From UBA3871 sp041797745 (GTDB taxonomy: Bacteria > Bacillota > Clostridia > Peptostreptococcales > Anaerovoracaceae), in the NCBI GenBank assembly GCA_041797745.1, contig JBHBZU010000002.1, positions 1-54,691 of the forward strand: a DNA stretch of 54,691 nucleotides. Reading direction: 5' to 3'. Both the position numbers and the translations under genes were made by a program. Positions 1 through 7,423 of the stretch are shown piece by piece. Below the pieces are notes generated by a model. It saw only the letters and a list, made by a program, of their open reading frames with translations. It did not search any database and had not been told where the DNA came from. Position 1 is the stretch's first letter, and every line of letters starts with the position of its first letter.

Positions 1-83
1 TAATATGAAGAAGATAACGGGAATCGAACCGAAAGGCAGGAGCGTAAACGGAAGCTCCAGTGAAGCTTCCGATAGCGAGTGGT
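1..83. repeat. 83-bp direct repeat, copy 1 (tRNA-derived sequence)
   Basis: Bases 1-83 recur without visible change at 187-269, an offset of 186 bp. The segment contains gataacgggaatcgaacc, which is the reverse complement of a typical tRNA T-arm and 3' acceptor end (GGTTCGATTCCCGTTATC), followed by a GC-rich stretch with short inverted pieces (ggaagctcc and gaagcttcc). In copy 1 the motif gataac (13-18) can pair with gttatc at 140-145, closing a large fold. It may be a tRNA-associated dispersed element; that identity is inference. Confidence 0.75.
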
Positions 84-130
84 TCGAAGCCGACTGATTA
101 GGAGGCGAGAAGAAAGGCTGAGAATCAGCC

Positions 131-152
131 GGTCGACCTGTTATCCGCACCA
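131..152 (+). other. tRNA 3'-end-like remnant ending in CCA
   Basis: The stretch ending gttatccgcacca resembles the T-arm and acceptor 3' end of a clostridial tRNA with a GCGGATA-type acceptor, as in many tRNA-Leu genes, including the encoded CCA. No matching 5' half, D-arm or anticodon arm precedes it, so it is not a complete tRNA gene. It is followed directly by a terminator hairpin, as a real tRNA gene would be. It may be a duplicated tRNA end left by an element, or a copy of a tRNA lying just left of the window. Confidence 0.5.
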
Positions 153-153
153 T

Positions 154-187
154 AAAAAAATAGATACCAAATGGTATCTATTTTTTT
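154..187. terminator. Bidirectional terminator hairpin
   Basis: A perfect inverted repeat with stem aaaaaaatagatacca, loop AA and the complementary arm ending in seven T. The A-tract on the left and T-tract on the right make it a rho-independent terminator on either strand. It sits immediately after the tRNA-like CCA end. Confidence 0.8.
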
Positions 188-269
188 AATATGAAGAAGA
201 TAACGGGAATCGAACCGAAAGGCAGGAGCGTAAACGGAAGCTCCAGTGAAGCTTCCGATAGCGAGTGGT
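187..269. repeat. 83-bp direct repeat, copy 2
   Basis: Second copy of bases 1-83. Similarity stops at 270, where copy 1 continues into the tRNA-like 3' end and copy 2 runs into AT-rich palindromic DNA. Copy 2 therefore looks truncated relative to copy 1. Confidence 0.75.
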
Positions 270-271
270 CC

Positions 272-317
272 GATTTTGTGATATAATGACTGCAAATGCA
301 GTCATTATACAAAAATC
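272..317. repeat. Perfect palindrome with AA loop, extended outer arms
   Basis: tataatgactgca (282-294), AA, then tgcagtcattata (297-309), a 13-bp perfect stem. The outer flanks gattttg and caaaaatc extend the pairing with one bulge. No gene is visible at 270-549; this region holds only palindromes and a leader module. Confidence 0.8.
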
Positions 318-374
318 ATATAGCCGTGCGAATATTTTGCTTTCATAAACTTCAGCAAAAACGCACATGGCTGA

Positions 375-400
375 ATTATATCATGTAAACATGATATAAT
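375..400. repeat. Perfect 12-bp palindrome with AA loop
   Basis: attatatcatgt (375-386), AA, acatgatataat (389-400). The right arm ends in TATAAT (395-400), which serves as the -10 box of the leader module upstream of the exodeoxyribonuclease gene. Confidence 0.8.
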
Positions 401-437
401 ATCCCCAAGTTGCATAGCTATTTCATCATATCTTCAT
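395..437 (+). promoter_or_regulatory. Leader module copy A upstream of xth
   Basis: TATAAT at 395-400, 13 nt, then atagctatttcatcatatct followed by tcat (414-437). The same arrangement occurs at 23211-23253 (minus), 37827-37867 (minus) and 37896-37936 (minus). Here it precedes the exodeoxyribonuclease gene in the same orientation, about 113 nt before its ATG. CATATCTT at 426-433 can pair with AAGATATG about 18 nt downstream to form a hairpin. The -35 region of this copy is weak. Confidence 0.6.
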
Positions 438-486
438 TTTAAAATCATAATAAAAGATATGATATGATCATAGAGAATTGCACAGG

Positions 487-508
487 GCAAATGTATAAAT
501 ACATTTGC
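487..508. repeat. 10-bp palindrome with AA loop in xth leader
   Basis: gcaaatgtat, AA, atacatttgc. It lies about 40 nt upstream of the exodeoxyribonuclease start codon. It is one of four AA-loop palindromes within 350 bp. Confidence 0.75.
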
Positions 509-549
509 TAATATGTATTTGATATCAGGAAAGAAAAAGGATATAAAAA

Positions 550-1308
550 ATGAAATTAGTATCATGGAATGTAAACGGTCTTAGGGCTGTGATGGGAAAG
601 AACTTTATGGAAGTATTCAATCAGTTGAATGCGGACTTTTTCTGTTTGCAGGAAACAAAGTTACAGGAGGGACAGATTGAAATGGAACTTCCTGAGTATT
701 ATCAATATTGGAACTATGCAGAGAAGAAAGGATATTCGGGAACGGCTATTTTTACAAAGCACAAGCCACTTTCCGTGAAGCTTGGAATGGGTGTTGAGGA
801 ACACGACCATGAGGGTAGAATTATTACTTTGGAATATGAGGATTTCTATATCCTCACAGTGTATGTTCCAAATTCCCAGGACGAATTAAGACGCCTTGAA
901 TATCGTATGCAGTGGGAAGATGACTGGCGTGCATATATTAAAGAATTGGAAAATACCAAACCAGTCATTTATTGTGGTGACTTGAATGTTGCACATGAAG
1001 AGATAGACTTAAAGAATCCGAAAACAAACCGTCGAAATGCAGGTTTTACCGACGAAGAACGGGGTAAGTTTACAGAACTTATGAATGCAGGTCTCATTGA
1101 TACCTTTAGATATTTCTATCCTGATACGGTGACTTACAGCTGGTGGTCTTATCGTTTCAAGGCAAGAGAGAGAAATACAGGATGGAGAATTGACTATTTT
1201 ATTGCTTCTGAAAGCCTAAAGGATAACTTAAAGGACGCCAAAATTCATACTGATATTTTAGGTTCCGATCATTGTCCGGTGGAGCTTATTGTTGAGGGCT
1301 TAAAGTAA
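550..1308 (+). CDS. xth: Exodeoxyribonuclease III (AP endonuclease, ExoA family)
   Basis: A 252-aa cytoplasmic DNA repair enzyme that cleaves DNA at abasic sites and degrades 3' ends of duplex DNA, acting in base excision repair. The family signature residues are all present: N7 in WNVNGLRA, the metal-binding E35 in LQETKL, Y105 in VYVPNSQ, D144 and N146 in GDLNVAHEEID, GWRIDYF near 211-217 and the D240-H241 pair in GSDHCPV. The length is normal for the family. The start follows a modest purine-rich ribosome site (aggaaagaaaaagg). The gene appears monocistronic, preceded by a palindrome-rich leader. Confidence 0.95.
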   Translation: MKLVSWNVNGLRAVMGKNFMEVFNQLNADFFCLQETKLQEGQIEMELPEYYQYWNYAEKKGYSGTAIFTKHKPLSVKLGMGVEEHDHEGRIITLEYEDFYILTVYVPNSQDELRRLEYRMQWEDDWRAYIKELENTKPVIYCGDLNVAHEEIDLKNPKTNRRNAGFTDEERGKFTELMNAGLIDTFRYFYPDTVTYSWWSYRFKARERNTGWRIDYFIASESLKDNLKDAKIHTDILGSDHCPVELIVEGLK

Positions 1309-1323
1309 AAATCCAAATTAACA

Positions 1324-1472
1324 TTTGACATTTAAAAAGCAAAGTCGGGAAGCAAACTTAAAAAGCAAAGTCGGGAAGCAAACTTAGAAATCCAAGGGAA
1401 ATTATAACTTAAAAAGCAAGCTTAAAAAGCCAAGTGAAAAGCCAAGTAAAAATACAAAAAACTTTTGACATT
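1324..1472 (+). repeat. AAAAAGC(C)AAGT repeat array flanked by TTTGACATT direct repeats
   Basis: A 26-bp unit occurs twice in tandem without change (1332-1357 and 1358-1383), followed by shorter degenerate units of the type aaaaagcaagctt and aaaagccaagt up to about 1450. The array is bounded on both sides by the 9-mer TTTGACATT (1324-1332 and 1464-1472). The right copy forms the -35 box of the next promoter. No coding frame is evident. Confidence 0.8.
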
Positions 1473-1493
1473 GAGTCTTTGGCGTTCTAAAAT
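1465..1493 (+). promoter_or_regulatory. Sigma-A type promoter for the acetyltransferase
   Basis: TTGACA at 1465-1470, a 17-nt spacer, and TAAAAT at 1488-1493. The start codon of the next gene lies about 75 nt beyond the predicted transcription start. Confidence 0.75.
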
Positions 1494-1574
1494 GTTAGTA
1501 TTAGAAAATAAGAGTTGTGATGAGTCTTCAAATTCTTTCATGATTTGATTGACTAATATGAAAAAGAGGGATAT

Positions 1575-2084
1575 ATGAGATTAGAGTTAGCAAATGATTC
1601 AGACATTCTTCGAATTTTTGAATTTGAGCATGAAAACGCAGATTTTTTCAGACGTATAGGTTTTAGCAGAAATCCGCTGTATTATCAGTACAATACCTTT
1701 AATGAGCTGATTAGGGAAGCTTTTCAGAATCAGAAGCGAGATAAAATTTATATGTATCTGGTGCTAAATGATAAGGGGGAGATTATCGGCAGGGTTAATT
1801 TCAATCATATTGATCGCCTAAATCGAAATTTAGCCAGAGTTAAGATTTTTTTCGGGGAAAAAGGTTTCAAACAGAATTTAGGTACAACAGTTTTAAGACA
1901 AGCTATTCAGCTTGCCAAAGAGCAGAACCATTTTGACAGACTTGAGGCTATGACTGAATCCACCAACATTGGCTGTCAGGTAGCCCTTATCAAGAGCGGA
2001 TTTACCTTTGCAGGAAAGTTTTCAAATTGCAAACGCAAGGGCTCGGATTTCATTGATGTGATAATATTTGAATACAATTTATAA
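1575..2084 (+). CDS. GNAT family N-acetyltransferase (RimJ/RimL-like)
   Basis: A 169-aa protein with the overall pattern of GNAT acetyltransferases of the RimJ/RimL type, which transfer acetyl from acetyl-CoA to an amine. Supporting features are an N-terminal strand-helix with paired aromatic residues, the central strand LVLNDKGEIIGRVNF (about 62-76), a later helix TTVLRQAIQLAKEQ (about 104-117), and the C-terminal block leading to the hydrophobic GFTFAGKF. The acetyl-CoA loop is not a textbook Q/RxxGxG/A. The substrate cannot be told. Its stop codon directly abuts the PyrR leader, so read-through could feed pyrR. Confidence 0.75.
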   Translation: MRLELANDSDILRIFEFEHENADFFRRIGFSRNPLYYQYNTFNELIREAFQNQKRDKIYMYLVLNDKGEIIGRVNFNHIDRLNRNLARVKIFFGEKGFKQNLGTTVLRQAIQLAKEQNHFDRLEAMTESTNIGCQVALIKSGFTFAGKFSNCKRKGSDFIDVIIFEYNL

Positions 2085-2188
2085 AATCTTTAAGCTGGTA
2101 CAGAGATACCGTCAAGATTAAATATGCAATGCGTTTTTCTTAAGTAATGTAATTAAATCTTGTCGTGAGGCAAGATTTTTTTTCTTAA
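2085..2188 (+). promoter_or_regulatory. PyrR-type transcription attenuator leader
   Basis: Three elements are visible in order. First, a PyrR-binding-like hairpin with lower stem aatctt (2085-2090) / aagatt (2114-2119), upper stem ggta/tacc and hexaloop CAGAGA (2101-2106), matching the conserved loop of Bacillus PyrR sites. Second, an antiterminator, because caagatt (2113-2119) is complementary to aatcttg (2156-2162). Third, a terminator hairpin with stem arms at 2156-2164 and 2169-2177, GTGA tetraloop and eight T (2176-2183). PyrR with UMP should favour the first hairpin, freeing the terminator and lowering pyrR expression. The mechanism is by analogy with the known pyr attenuators. Confidence 0.8.
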
Positions 2189-2204
2189 ATAATTCGGAGG
2201 TAAA

Positions 2205-2744
2205 ATGGTTATAAAATCAAAAGTAATGCAAACGGAAGAAATTGAGAGAGCTCTTAAAAGAATGTCTCATCAAATCATAGAAAAGAACGAGGGTTGTGAC
2301 AATATCGCTTTAGTGGGAATTAAGAGAAGAGGTGTTCCCATTGCAAAACGTTTGGCAGCCAATATTGAGGGCTTCGAGGGAGTGAAGATTCCCGTGGGAG
2401 AGCTGGACATTACCCGCCACAGAGACGACATTGCGGAATCGGAAAAGCCTGAATTTCACGGAAGTGAAATAAATTTTGAAGTTACAGGAAAGAACGTCAT
2501 TTTAGTTGATGATGTCATTTATACAGGAAGAACTGTAAGAGCGGCAATGGACGCCGTAACAGAATTTGGCAGAGCCAGCACCATTCAACTGGCAGTTCTT
2601 ATAGACAGAGGTTTCAGAGAACTGCCCATAAGACCCGACTATGTGGGGAAAAATATTCCAACATCTCGCAGGGAAAAGGTGGCTGTAAAGCTTTCTGAAT
2701 GTGATAATGAAACCTGCGTAATAATTTACGAAGAGGAGAAGTAA
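2205..2744 (+). CDS. pyrR: Pyrimidine operon regulator / uracil phosphoribosyltransferase PyrR
   Basis: A 179-aa bifunctional protein that binds pyr mRNA leaders in response to UMP and also makes UMP from uracil and PRPP. The PRPP-binding loop VILVDDVIYTGRT is at 98-110, and the family blocks GIKRRGVPIAKRL (38-50) and GELDITRHRDD (65-75) are present. Length is typical. The ATG follows a strong site (cggagg at 2194-2199). It lies directly behind a PyrR attenuator, so it is probably autoregulated. No pyr biosynthesis genes follow in the window; the next gene overlaps by 1 nt and encodes a phosphoesterase. Confidence 0.95.
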   Translation: MVIKSKVMQTEEIERALKRMSHQIIEKNEGCDNIALVGIKRRGVPIAKRLAANIEGFEGVKIPVGELDITRHRDDIAESEKPEFHGSEINFEVTGKNVILVDDVIYTGRTVRAAMDAVTEFGRASTIQLAVLIDRGFRELPIRPDYVGKNIPTSRREKVAVKLSECDNETCVIIYEEEK

Positions 2745-3316
2745 TGAAGTTTCTTGTTTTCAGTGATACTCACGGTGATATAAAAAAGGCTGTTGAAATA
2801 TGCCGTCAGCGCGAAAAGGATGGTTTTGACGCAGTCATACCTTTGGGAGACTACATTCGAGACGCGGAGGCTTTGGCAGAAGAAATAGACATATGCCTGT
2901 ACAGTGTTCGCGGTAATTGTGACGGAGACTACGGCTCGGGAGATTTTAAGGTAATTGAGACGGAAGCGGGAGATATATTATTGACCCATGGTCACGGGCA
3001 GAAAGTAAAGCGTAACCTTATGAATTTAATTTACCGCGCGCAAGAGCTTGACTGCGTAGCAGCATTGTTCGGGCATACCCATATGCCGCTGGTGGAGGAA
3101 GAAGAGGGCATTTTGCTAATCAATCCCGGAAGTCTCACTCACTCCGCAGAGGGTTCGGTGGGGAGCTATGCTATTGTTGAGACGGACAATGAGGGAGTGC
3201 GCGGCAGTATTTGTTATTATCAGAAATCGGAGGCTGAACCAAAGGCGAAGCCTACGGCTAAAAGGGTGATTGGAGGACATCTGCGCAATATTCTAAATAA
3301 TTGCGACAGGCTCTAA
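2744..3316 (+). CDS. YfcE/MJ0936-type metallophosphoesterase
   Basis: A 190-aa calcineurin-like phosphodiesterase. The metal-binding motifs appear in order: D8-x-H10 in FSDTHGD, GD with D36, GNCDG with N58, H82 in THGHG, and GHTH with H111 and H113. The C-terminal 25 residues are basic and lie outside the usual domain. The ATG overlaps the pyrR stop by one base (taATG), so the two genes are translationally coupled. The physiological substrate is unknown; members of this family hydrolyse phosphodiesters in vitro. Confidence 0.9.
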   Translation: MKFLVFSDTHGDIKKAVEICRQREKDGFDAVIPLGDYIRDAEALAEEIDICLYSVRGNCDGDYGSGDFKVIETEAGDILLTHGHGQKVKRNLMNLIYRAQELDCVAALFGHTHMPLVEEEEGILLINPGSLTHSAEGSVGSYAIVETDNEGVRGSICYYQKSEAEPKAKPTAKRVIGGHLRNILNNCDRL

Positions 3317-3353
3317 ACAGACTCTAAATTCTCTAAATTCTGACGATTTTTGT

Positions 3354-3382
3354 TTGACGGGAATGTTGCTTTGCGTTAAAAT
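3354..3382 (+). promoter_or_regulatory. Promoter of the oadA-like gene
   Basis: TTGACG at 3354-3359, a 17-nt spacer, and TAAAAT at 3377-3382. An upstream in-frame TTG at 3354 lies in the -35 box itself, which argues for translation starting at the ATG at 3420. Confidence 0.75.
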
Positions 3383-3419
3383 TATGGGAAGAGGCTATTT
3401 TCGTTATGGAGGAAATATA

Positions 3420-4820
3420 ATGGGACAGTTAAAAATTACAGAAACAGTCCTCAGAGACGGTCATCAGAGCTTGATGGCAACAAGAATGAGAACTGATGAA
3501 ATGTTACCTATTCTTGAAGTTATGGACAGCGTTGGCTATTATGCCATGGAAATGTGGGGCGGGGCGACTTATGACGCGTGCATTCGTTTCTTAAATGAAG
3601 ACCCATGGGACAGACTGGCGGAAATCCGTAAGAGAGTGAAAAATACAAAGCTACAGATGTTGCTTCGCGGTCAGAATCTTTTGGGCTACAAGCACTATGC
3701 TGATGATGTAGTGGATGAGTTTGTTAACAGAGCAATAGCAGGCGGTATTGATATTATCCGTATCTTTGACGCTCTTAATGACCCGCGCAATCTTGAAGCC
3801 TCTATTAAGGCTTGCAACAAGTACGGCGGTCATGCTCAGGCTACCATCTCTTACACAAAGAGCCCTGTTCATACAAATGAACTGTTTATTAATCTTGCCA
3901 AGGAAATTGAACAGATGGGAGCAGACTCTATTTGTATCAAGGATATGGCGGGACTTTGCGACCCATACAATACGTATAACTTAATCAAGGCGCTGAAATC
4001 CGAGATTAAGGTTCCTATTGAATTACACACCCATGCTACTTCCGGCCTCGGTTCGCTGACATACATGAAAGCTGCTGAAGCAGGTATCGACATTATAGAT
4101 ACAGCAATTTCTCCATTTGCCGAGGGCACATCACAGCCGCCTACAGAGCCGCTGGTTGCCGCATTTAAGGGAACGGAGTGGGATACAGGTCTTGATATGG
4201 ACGCCTTAAACAAAGTTGCTGAACACTTCAAGCCAATCAGAGAAAAGTACATCAATGAGGGTCTCATCGATCCAAAGGTTATGGGGGTAGATATCAAGAC
4301 TCTCATGTATCAGGTTCCGGGCGGTATGCTCTCCAACTTGGTAAGTCAGTTAAAGCAGTCCAACGCTTTAGACAAGTTCGACGAAGTGCTTAAGGAAGTT
4401 CCAAGAGTAAGAGAAGATTTCGGCTTCCCGCCACTTGTTACTCCATCCAGCCAGATTGTCGGTACTCAGGCAGTGCTGAATGTAATAACAGGTGAAAGAT
4501 ACAAGATGGTTCCTAACGAAGCCAAGGATTTGGTGAGAGGTAAGTACGGGCGCACTTCCGTTCCTATCAAGGAAGAGATTGTAAAGAAGATTATCGGTGA
4601 TGAAGAGCAAATCACTTGCAGACCGGCAGACCTTATTGAACCTGAACTTGAAAAAATACGTAAGGAAGCTGCGCAGTATATGATTAAGGAAGAAGATGTT
4701 TTGACAATGGCAATGTTTCCAAAACCGGCGGTGGATTTCTTCAAAGCCAGAGAAGCAAAGCTCTATGGTACAGATTCAAATCTTCTAAAGGAAAAGGACT
4801 GCGTATATCCGGCACCGTAA
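3420..4820 (+). CDS. oadA: Oxaloacetate decarboxylase alpha-type carboxyltransferase subunit without biotin domain
   Basis: A 466-aa protein of the OadA / pyruvate carboxylase subunit B / transcarboxylase 5S group. These enzymes transfer CO2 between a 2-oxoacid and carboxybiotin. The HMGL-like barrel motifs are visible: ETVLRDGHQSLMATRMRT at the N-terminus, DSICIKDMAGL with the catalytic-type Lys, and the metal-binding HTHATSGLG. The conserved carboxylase domain follows with FGFPPLVTPSSQIVG. The usual C-terminal biotinyl domain with its MKM motif is absent, so a separate carrier protein must be used. No carrier, beta or gamma subunit lies nearby. The start is set by ggagg just upstream of 3420. 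Confidence 0.88.
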   Translation: MGQLKITETVLRDGHQSLMATRMRTDEMLPILEVMDSVGYYAMEMWGGATYDACIRFLNEDPWDRLAEIRKRVKNTKLQMLLRGQNLLGYKHYADDVVDEFVNRAIAGGIDIIRIFDALNDPRNLEASIKACNKYGGHAQATISYTKSPVHTNELFINLAKEIEQMGADSICIKDMAGLCDPYNTYNLIKALKSEIKVPIELHTHATSGLGSLTYMKAAEAGIDIIDTAISPFAEGTSQPPTEPLVAAFKGTEWDTGLDMDALNKVAEHFKPIREKYINEGLIDPKVMGVDIKTLMYQVPGGMLSNLVSQLKQSNALDKFDEVLKEVPRVREDFGFPPLVTPSSQIVGTQAVLNVITGERYKMVPNEAKDLVRGKYGRTSVPIKEEIVKKIIGDEEQITCRPADLIEPELEKIRKEAAQYMIKEEDVLTMAMFPKPAVDFFKAREAKLYGTDSNLLKEKDCVYPAP

Positions 4821-4856
4821 AAACGGGCTTATAGGGTAAAAGGTAAAAAAATATAA

Positions 4857-4891
4857 AAGACAGGGTGTAAACCCTGTCTTTCTTATTTTTT
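4857..4891. terminator. Terminator between oadA and thrB
   Basis: Stem aagacagggt, loop gtaa, complementary arm accctgtctt, then a T-rich tail. It lies between convergent genes and can serve both. Confidence 0.85.
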
Positions 4892-4935
4892 GAATTAACA
4901 CTGATAGGGCATTTTGTCATATCAGCTGTATGGGC

Positions 4936-5844
4936 TTAAAGAATTTTAGCTCCCTCATTGTCGATGGAAAGGCTCATTACTTTCCAGCCCGGATGGGATA
5001 CGCAGATTTTAGTGGAAAGTGCTTTTACGAATTTTTCGGGGTCTTGGGTTACGATGGCAAGTTGAGTAGGACCTGCGCCGGAAATGCAGTAGGATATAGC
5101 ACCTAAACTCATTGCAGCGGATTCAACCTCTTCATAACCTTGAATCAGAGACTTTCTGTATGGCTGGTGCAGCTTATCGGAAAGGGCATGGCGAATAATA
5201 TTTTCGTCACCCAATTCCAATGCTCTCAGCAGAAGTGCTGCATGGGAGATATTGAAAACTGCGTCATTGAAAGGAACCTGCTTTGGAAGAGCAGCTCTTG
5301 CTTCCGCAGTGGAAAGCTCAAAGTCCGGAATAATAACAATCGGATGAATATTGGAAGCCACGGTGTACTTTACCGTAAATGGAACTCCCTCATCCATCAT
5401 AGAAGCGGTTAGACCACCTATGATGGCAGGGGCAATATTGTCAGGATGACCCTCCATTTCTGTGGCAATCTCTAAAATATCCTTATTGGAAAGAGGACGC
5501 CCGTGGAGTTCGTTGGCGGCAACGGCACCTGCAACTAAAAGTGAGGCGGAGCTGCCTAAACCTCTGCAAATAGGGATATCAGATTCAATGGTTATGCGGA
5601 TTCCTCTTTCGGAAAGCTGGCCGATACGCTTCATAGTGGCTACATATGCCTGGTACGCCATATTGGTATCGTTTGCATATTTTGCGTGAACGCCTGAAAA
5701 TGCAAGGTCGGTGCCTGTAAGTTCAAAAGTGAATTTATTGTAAAGTGATACCGCGCAGCCAAAGCTGTCAAAGCCCGGACCGATATTTGCCATAGTGGCA
5801 GGAACGCGTAAAGTAACCTTTTTCTTACGGGAAAAATTTAGCAT
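4936..5844 (-). CDS. thrB: Homoserine kinase
   Basis: A 302-aa GHMP-family kinase that phosphorylates homoserine with ATP, the step before threonine synthase. The N-terminal motif VPATMANIGPGFDSFG (14-29), the ATP loop PICRGLGSSASLL (91-103), GHPDNIAPAIIGG and the C-terminal GAGPTQLAI motif are all visible. The ATG follows aaagga with about 10 nt spacing. It is the second gene of a thrC-thrB unit, 16 nt after thrC. The substrate assignment is strengthened by that neighbour. Confidence 0.95.
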   Translation of the reverse strand: MLNFSRKKKVTLRVPATMANIGPGFDSFGCAVSLYNKFTFELTGTDLAFSGVHAKYANDTNMAYQAYVATMKRIGQLSERGIRITIESDIPICRGLGSSASLLVAGAVAANELHGRPLSNKDILEIATEMEGHPDNIAPAIIGGLTASMMDEGVPFTVKYTVASNIHPIVIIPDFELSTAEARAALPKQVPFNDAVFNISHAALLLRALELGDENIIRHALSDKLHQPYRKSLIQGYEEVESAAMSLGAISYCISGAGPTQLAIVTQDPEKFVKALSTKICVSHPGWKVMSLSIDNEGAKIL

Positions 5845-5860
5845 TTATACGAAATCCTTT

Positions 5861-7327
5861 CTATTTAAGTACGTAATCAAGAATGTCTGAGGGATCAATT
5901 ATATCCGTGTGTAAAATCGGGCGTCGGTTAAGCCCCGACAATCCATTTGGAACAGGAACACCTGTTAAATTTGTCAGCTTTTCCATAACTTCAAATTCAT
6001 CCGCAGGAATATTCTTTCCATCTGTAATTGCGGAAAGTACGGACGTAGGAAATTTGTAAGGTGAAGCTGTGGAGAGAACAACCATAGGGCGATTTGAACC
6101 GGTTGCTGACTGATATTGCTCTGCCACATTCCATGCAACTGCTGTGTGAGTGTCGCAAAGGTAGTTATGTTCATTCCAGAGCTTCTTGATGGAAGCCGCC
6201 GCTGCTTCATCTGAAGCATAGCCTGCCCAGAAAGTTTCCTTTAGCTTGGAAAGTACGCTAGGGGTGACTGTGTAAGAACCCTTTTCATTTAAATCCCGCA
6301 TCCAGCCTGCCACCTGCTCCGAATCGCCACAAGCGAGGAAGAGCATACGCTCCAAGTTGCTGGACACCAGAATGTCCATGGATGGAGAGGTGGTTTTGAG
6401 AAACGGTCGTTTTCTGTTGTAGGTTCCTGTGGTGAGGAAGTCCCATAAAACATTGTTGGCGTTGGAAGCGCATACTAAATGTCCCACAGGAAGACCGAGG
6501 GCTTTAGCAAAATATCCGGCAAGAATATCGCCGAAATTTCCTGTCGGAACACAAAAGTCTACGGTTTCGCCCACAGCAACAGCTCCGGAAGCCACTAAAT
6601 CGGAGTAAGCCTTAAAGTAATAGGTGAGCTGTGGTGCCAGACGACCGATATTTATGGAGTTGGCGCTGGAAAGAGAAGTGTTGCGACCTGCCAAAAGGTC
6701 TTTCTCCCGAACCACAGCAAAGGCTTTCTTAACTCCTGTTTGAGCATCATCGAAATTACCTCTTACGGCACAAACTCTGACATTGTCGCCAACCTGTGTA
6801 ACCATTTGAAGTCGCTGCACGGCAGAAACGGCACCCTCGGGATAGAAAACGATAATGCGTATACCGGAAATGTCGTGGAAGCCCTCAAGGGCAGCCTTAC
6901 CTGTATCTCCGGAAGTGGCTGTAAGAATAAGCGTGGTATCGGTATCGCCTGTTTGCTTTTTTGCTGCACAAATCAGCTGTGGAAGCATTGAAAGTGCCAC
7001 ATCCTTAAAGGCGGAGGTAGGGCCTCGGAAAAGCTCTAAAACAAAGTGATTGCCTACCTTAACCACAGGGGTTAAATCTTCGGTTTCAAATTTATTTAAA
7101 TATGCCTTTTCAACCAGCTCTTTCATATTTTCGAAGTCGGGCAGGAGAGCTGACATGACGGAAGTTGCGATGGAACGAGTATCCGCTCCAAGAGTGCATT
7201 TCCAATCAAAGTTAGCTTTGCCGATATCAGAGGGTAGGAAAAGTCCTCCGTCCGATGCCATGCCCTTGAGAACGGCTTCCAAAGATGTAGCTGTCAATGA
7301 ACCGTTTCTTGTACTTTGATATCTCAT
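5861..7327 (-). CDS. thrC: Threonine synthase
   Basis: A 488-aa PLP-dependent enzyme that converts O-phosphohomoserine to threonine. The N-terminus MRYQSTRNG is typical of the longer threonine synthase class. The PLP lysine is K108 in FRGPTSAFKDVAL, and the phosphate-binding region TATSGDTGKAALEG and the later PTGNFGDILAGYFAK motif are present. It starts at an ATG after agttaggagta. It is divergent from the aspartate kinase gene with a 164-bp gap holding both promoters; no T-box or other riboswitch was seen there. Confidence 0.95.
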   Translation of the reverse strand: MRYQSTRNGSLTATSLEAVLKGMASDGGLFLPSDIGKANFDWKCTLGADTRSIATSVMSALLPDFENMKELVEKAYLNKFETEDLTPVVKVGNHFVLELFRGPTSAFKDVALSMLPQLICAAKKQTGDTDTTLILTATSGDTGKAALEGFHDISGIRIIVFYPEGAVSAVQRLQMVTQVGDNVRVCAVRGNFDDAQTGVKKAFAVVREKDLLAGRNTSLSSANSINIGRLAPQLTYYFKAYSDLVASGAVAVGETVDFCVPTGNFGDILAGYFAKALGLPVGHLVCASNANNVLWDFLTTGTYNRKRPFLKTTSPSMDILVSSNLERMLFLACGDSEQVAGWMRDLNEKGSYTVTPSVLSKLKETFWAGYASDEAAAASIKKLWNEHNYLCDTHTAVAWNVAEQYQSATGSNRPMVVLSTASPYKFPTSVLSAITDGKNIPADEFEVMEKLTNLTGVPVPNGLSGLNRRPILHTDIIDPSDILDYVLK

Positions 7328-7423
7328 ACTATACTCCTAACTTAATATTTTTAAATCAGTTATTGTGTTTGCAAAAGACCTTATCAGAAAGTGGTAATTT
7401 CTAGCAATAAGTCTGCAAATTGC

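Noticed and set aside
186..368. 60-aa minus-strand ORF in the repeat-rich left end
   Set aside because: It runs through palindromes and the duplicated repeat, has no ribosome site and no family resemblance.
1332..1383. Tandem 26-bp units as a CRISPR array
   Set aside because: The units are directly adjacent with no unique spacers and no cas genes are present.
3354..3419. Longer N-terminus of the oadA-like gene from a TTG start
   Set aside because: The TTG overlaps the -35 box of the gene's own promoter, and a strong ribosome site precedes the ATG at 3420.
3869..4306. 145-aa ORF opposite oadA
   Set aside because: Shadow of a well-supported gene with conserved motifs; no ribosome site.
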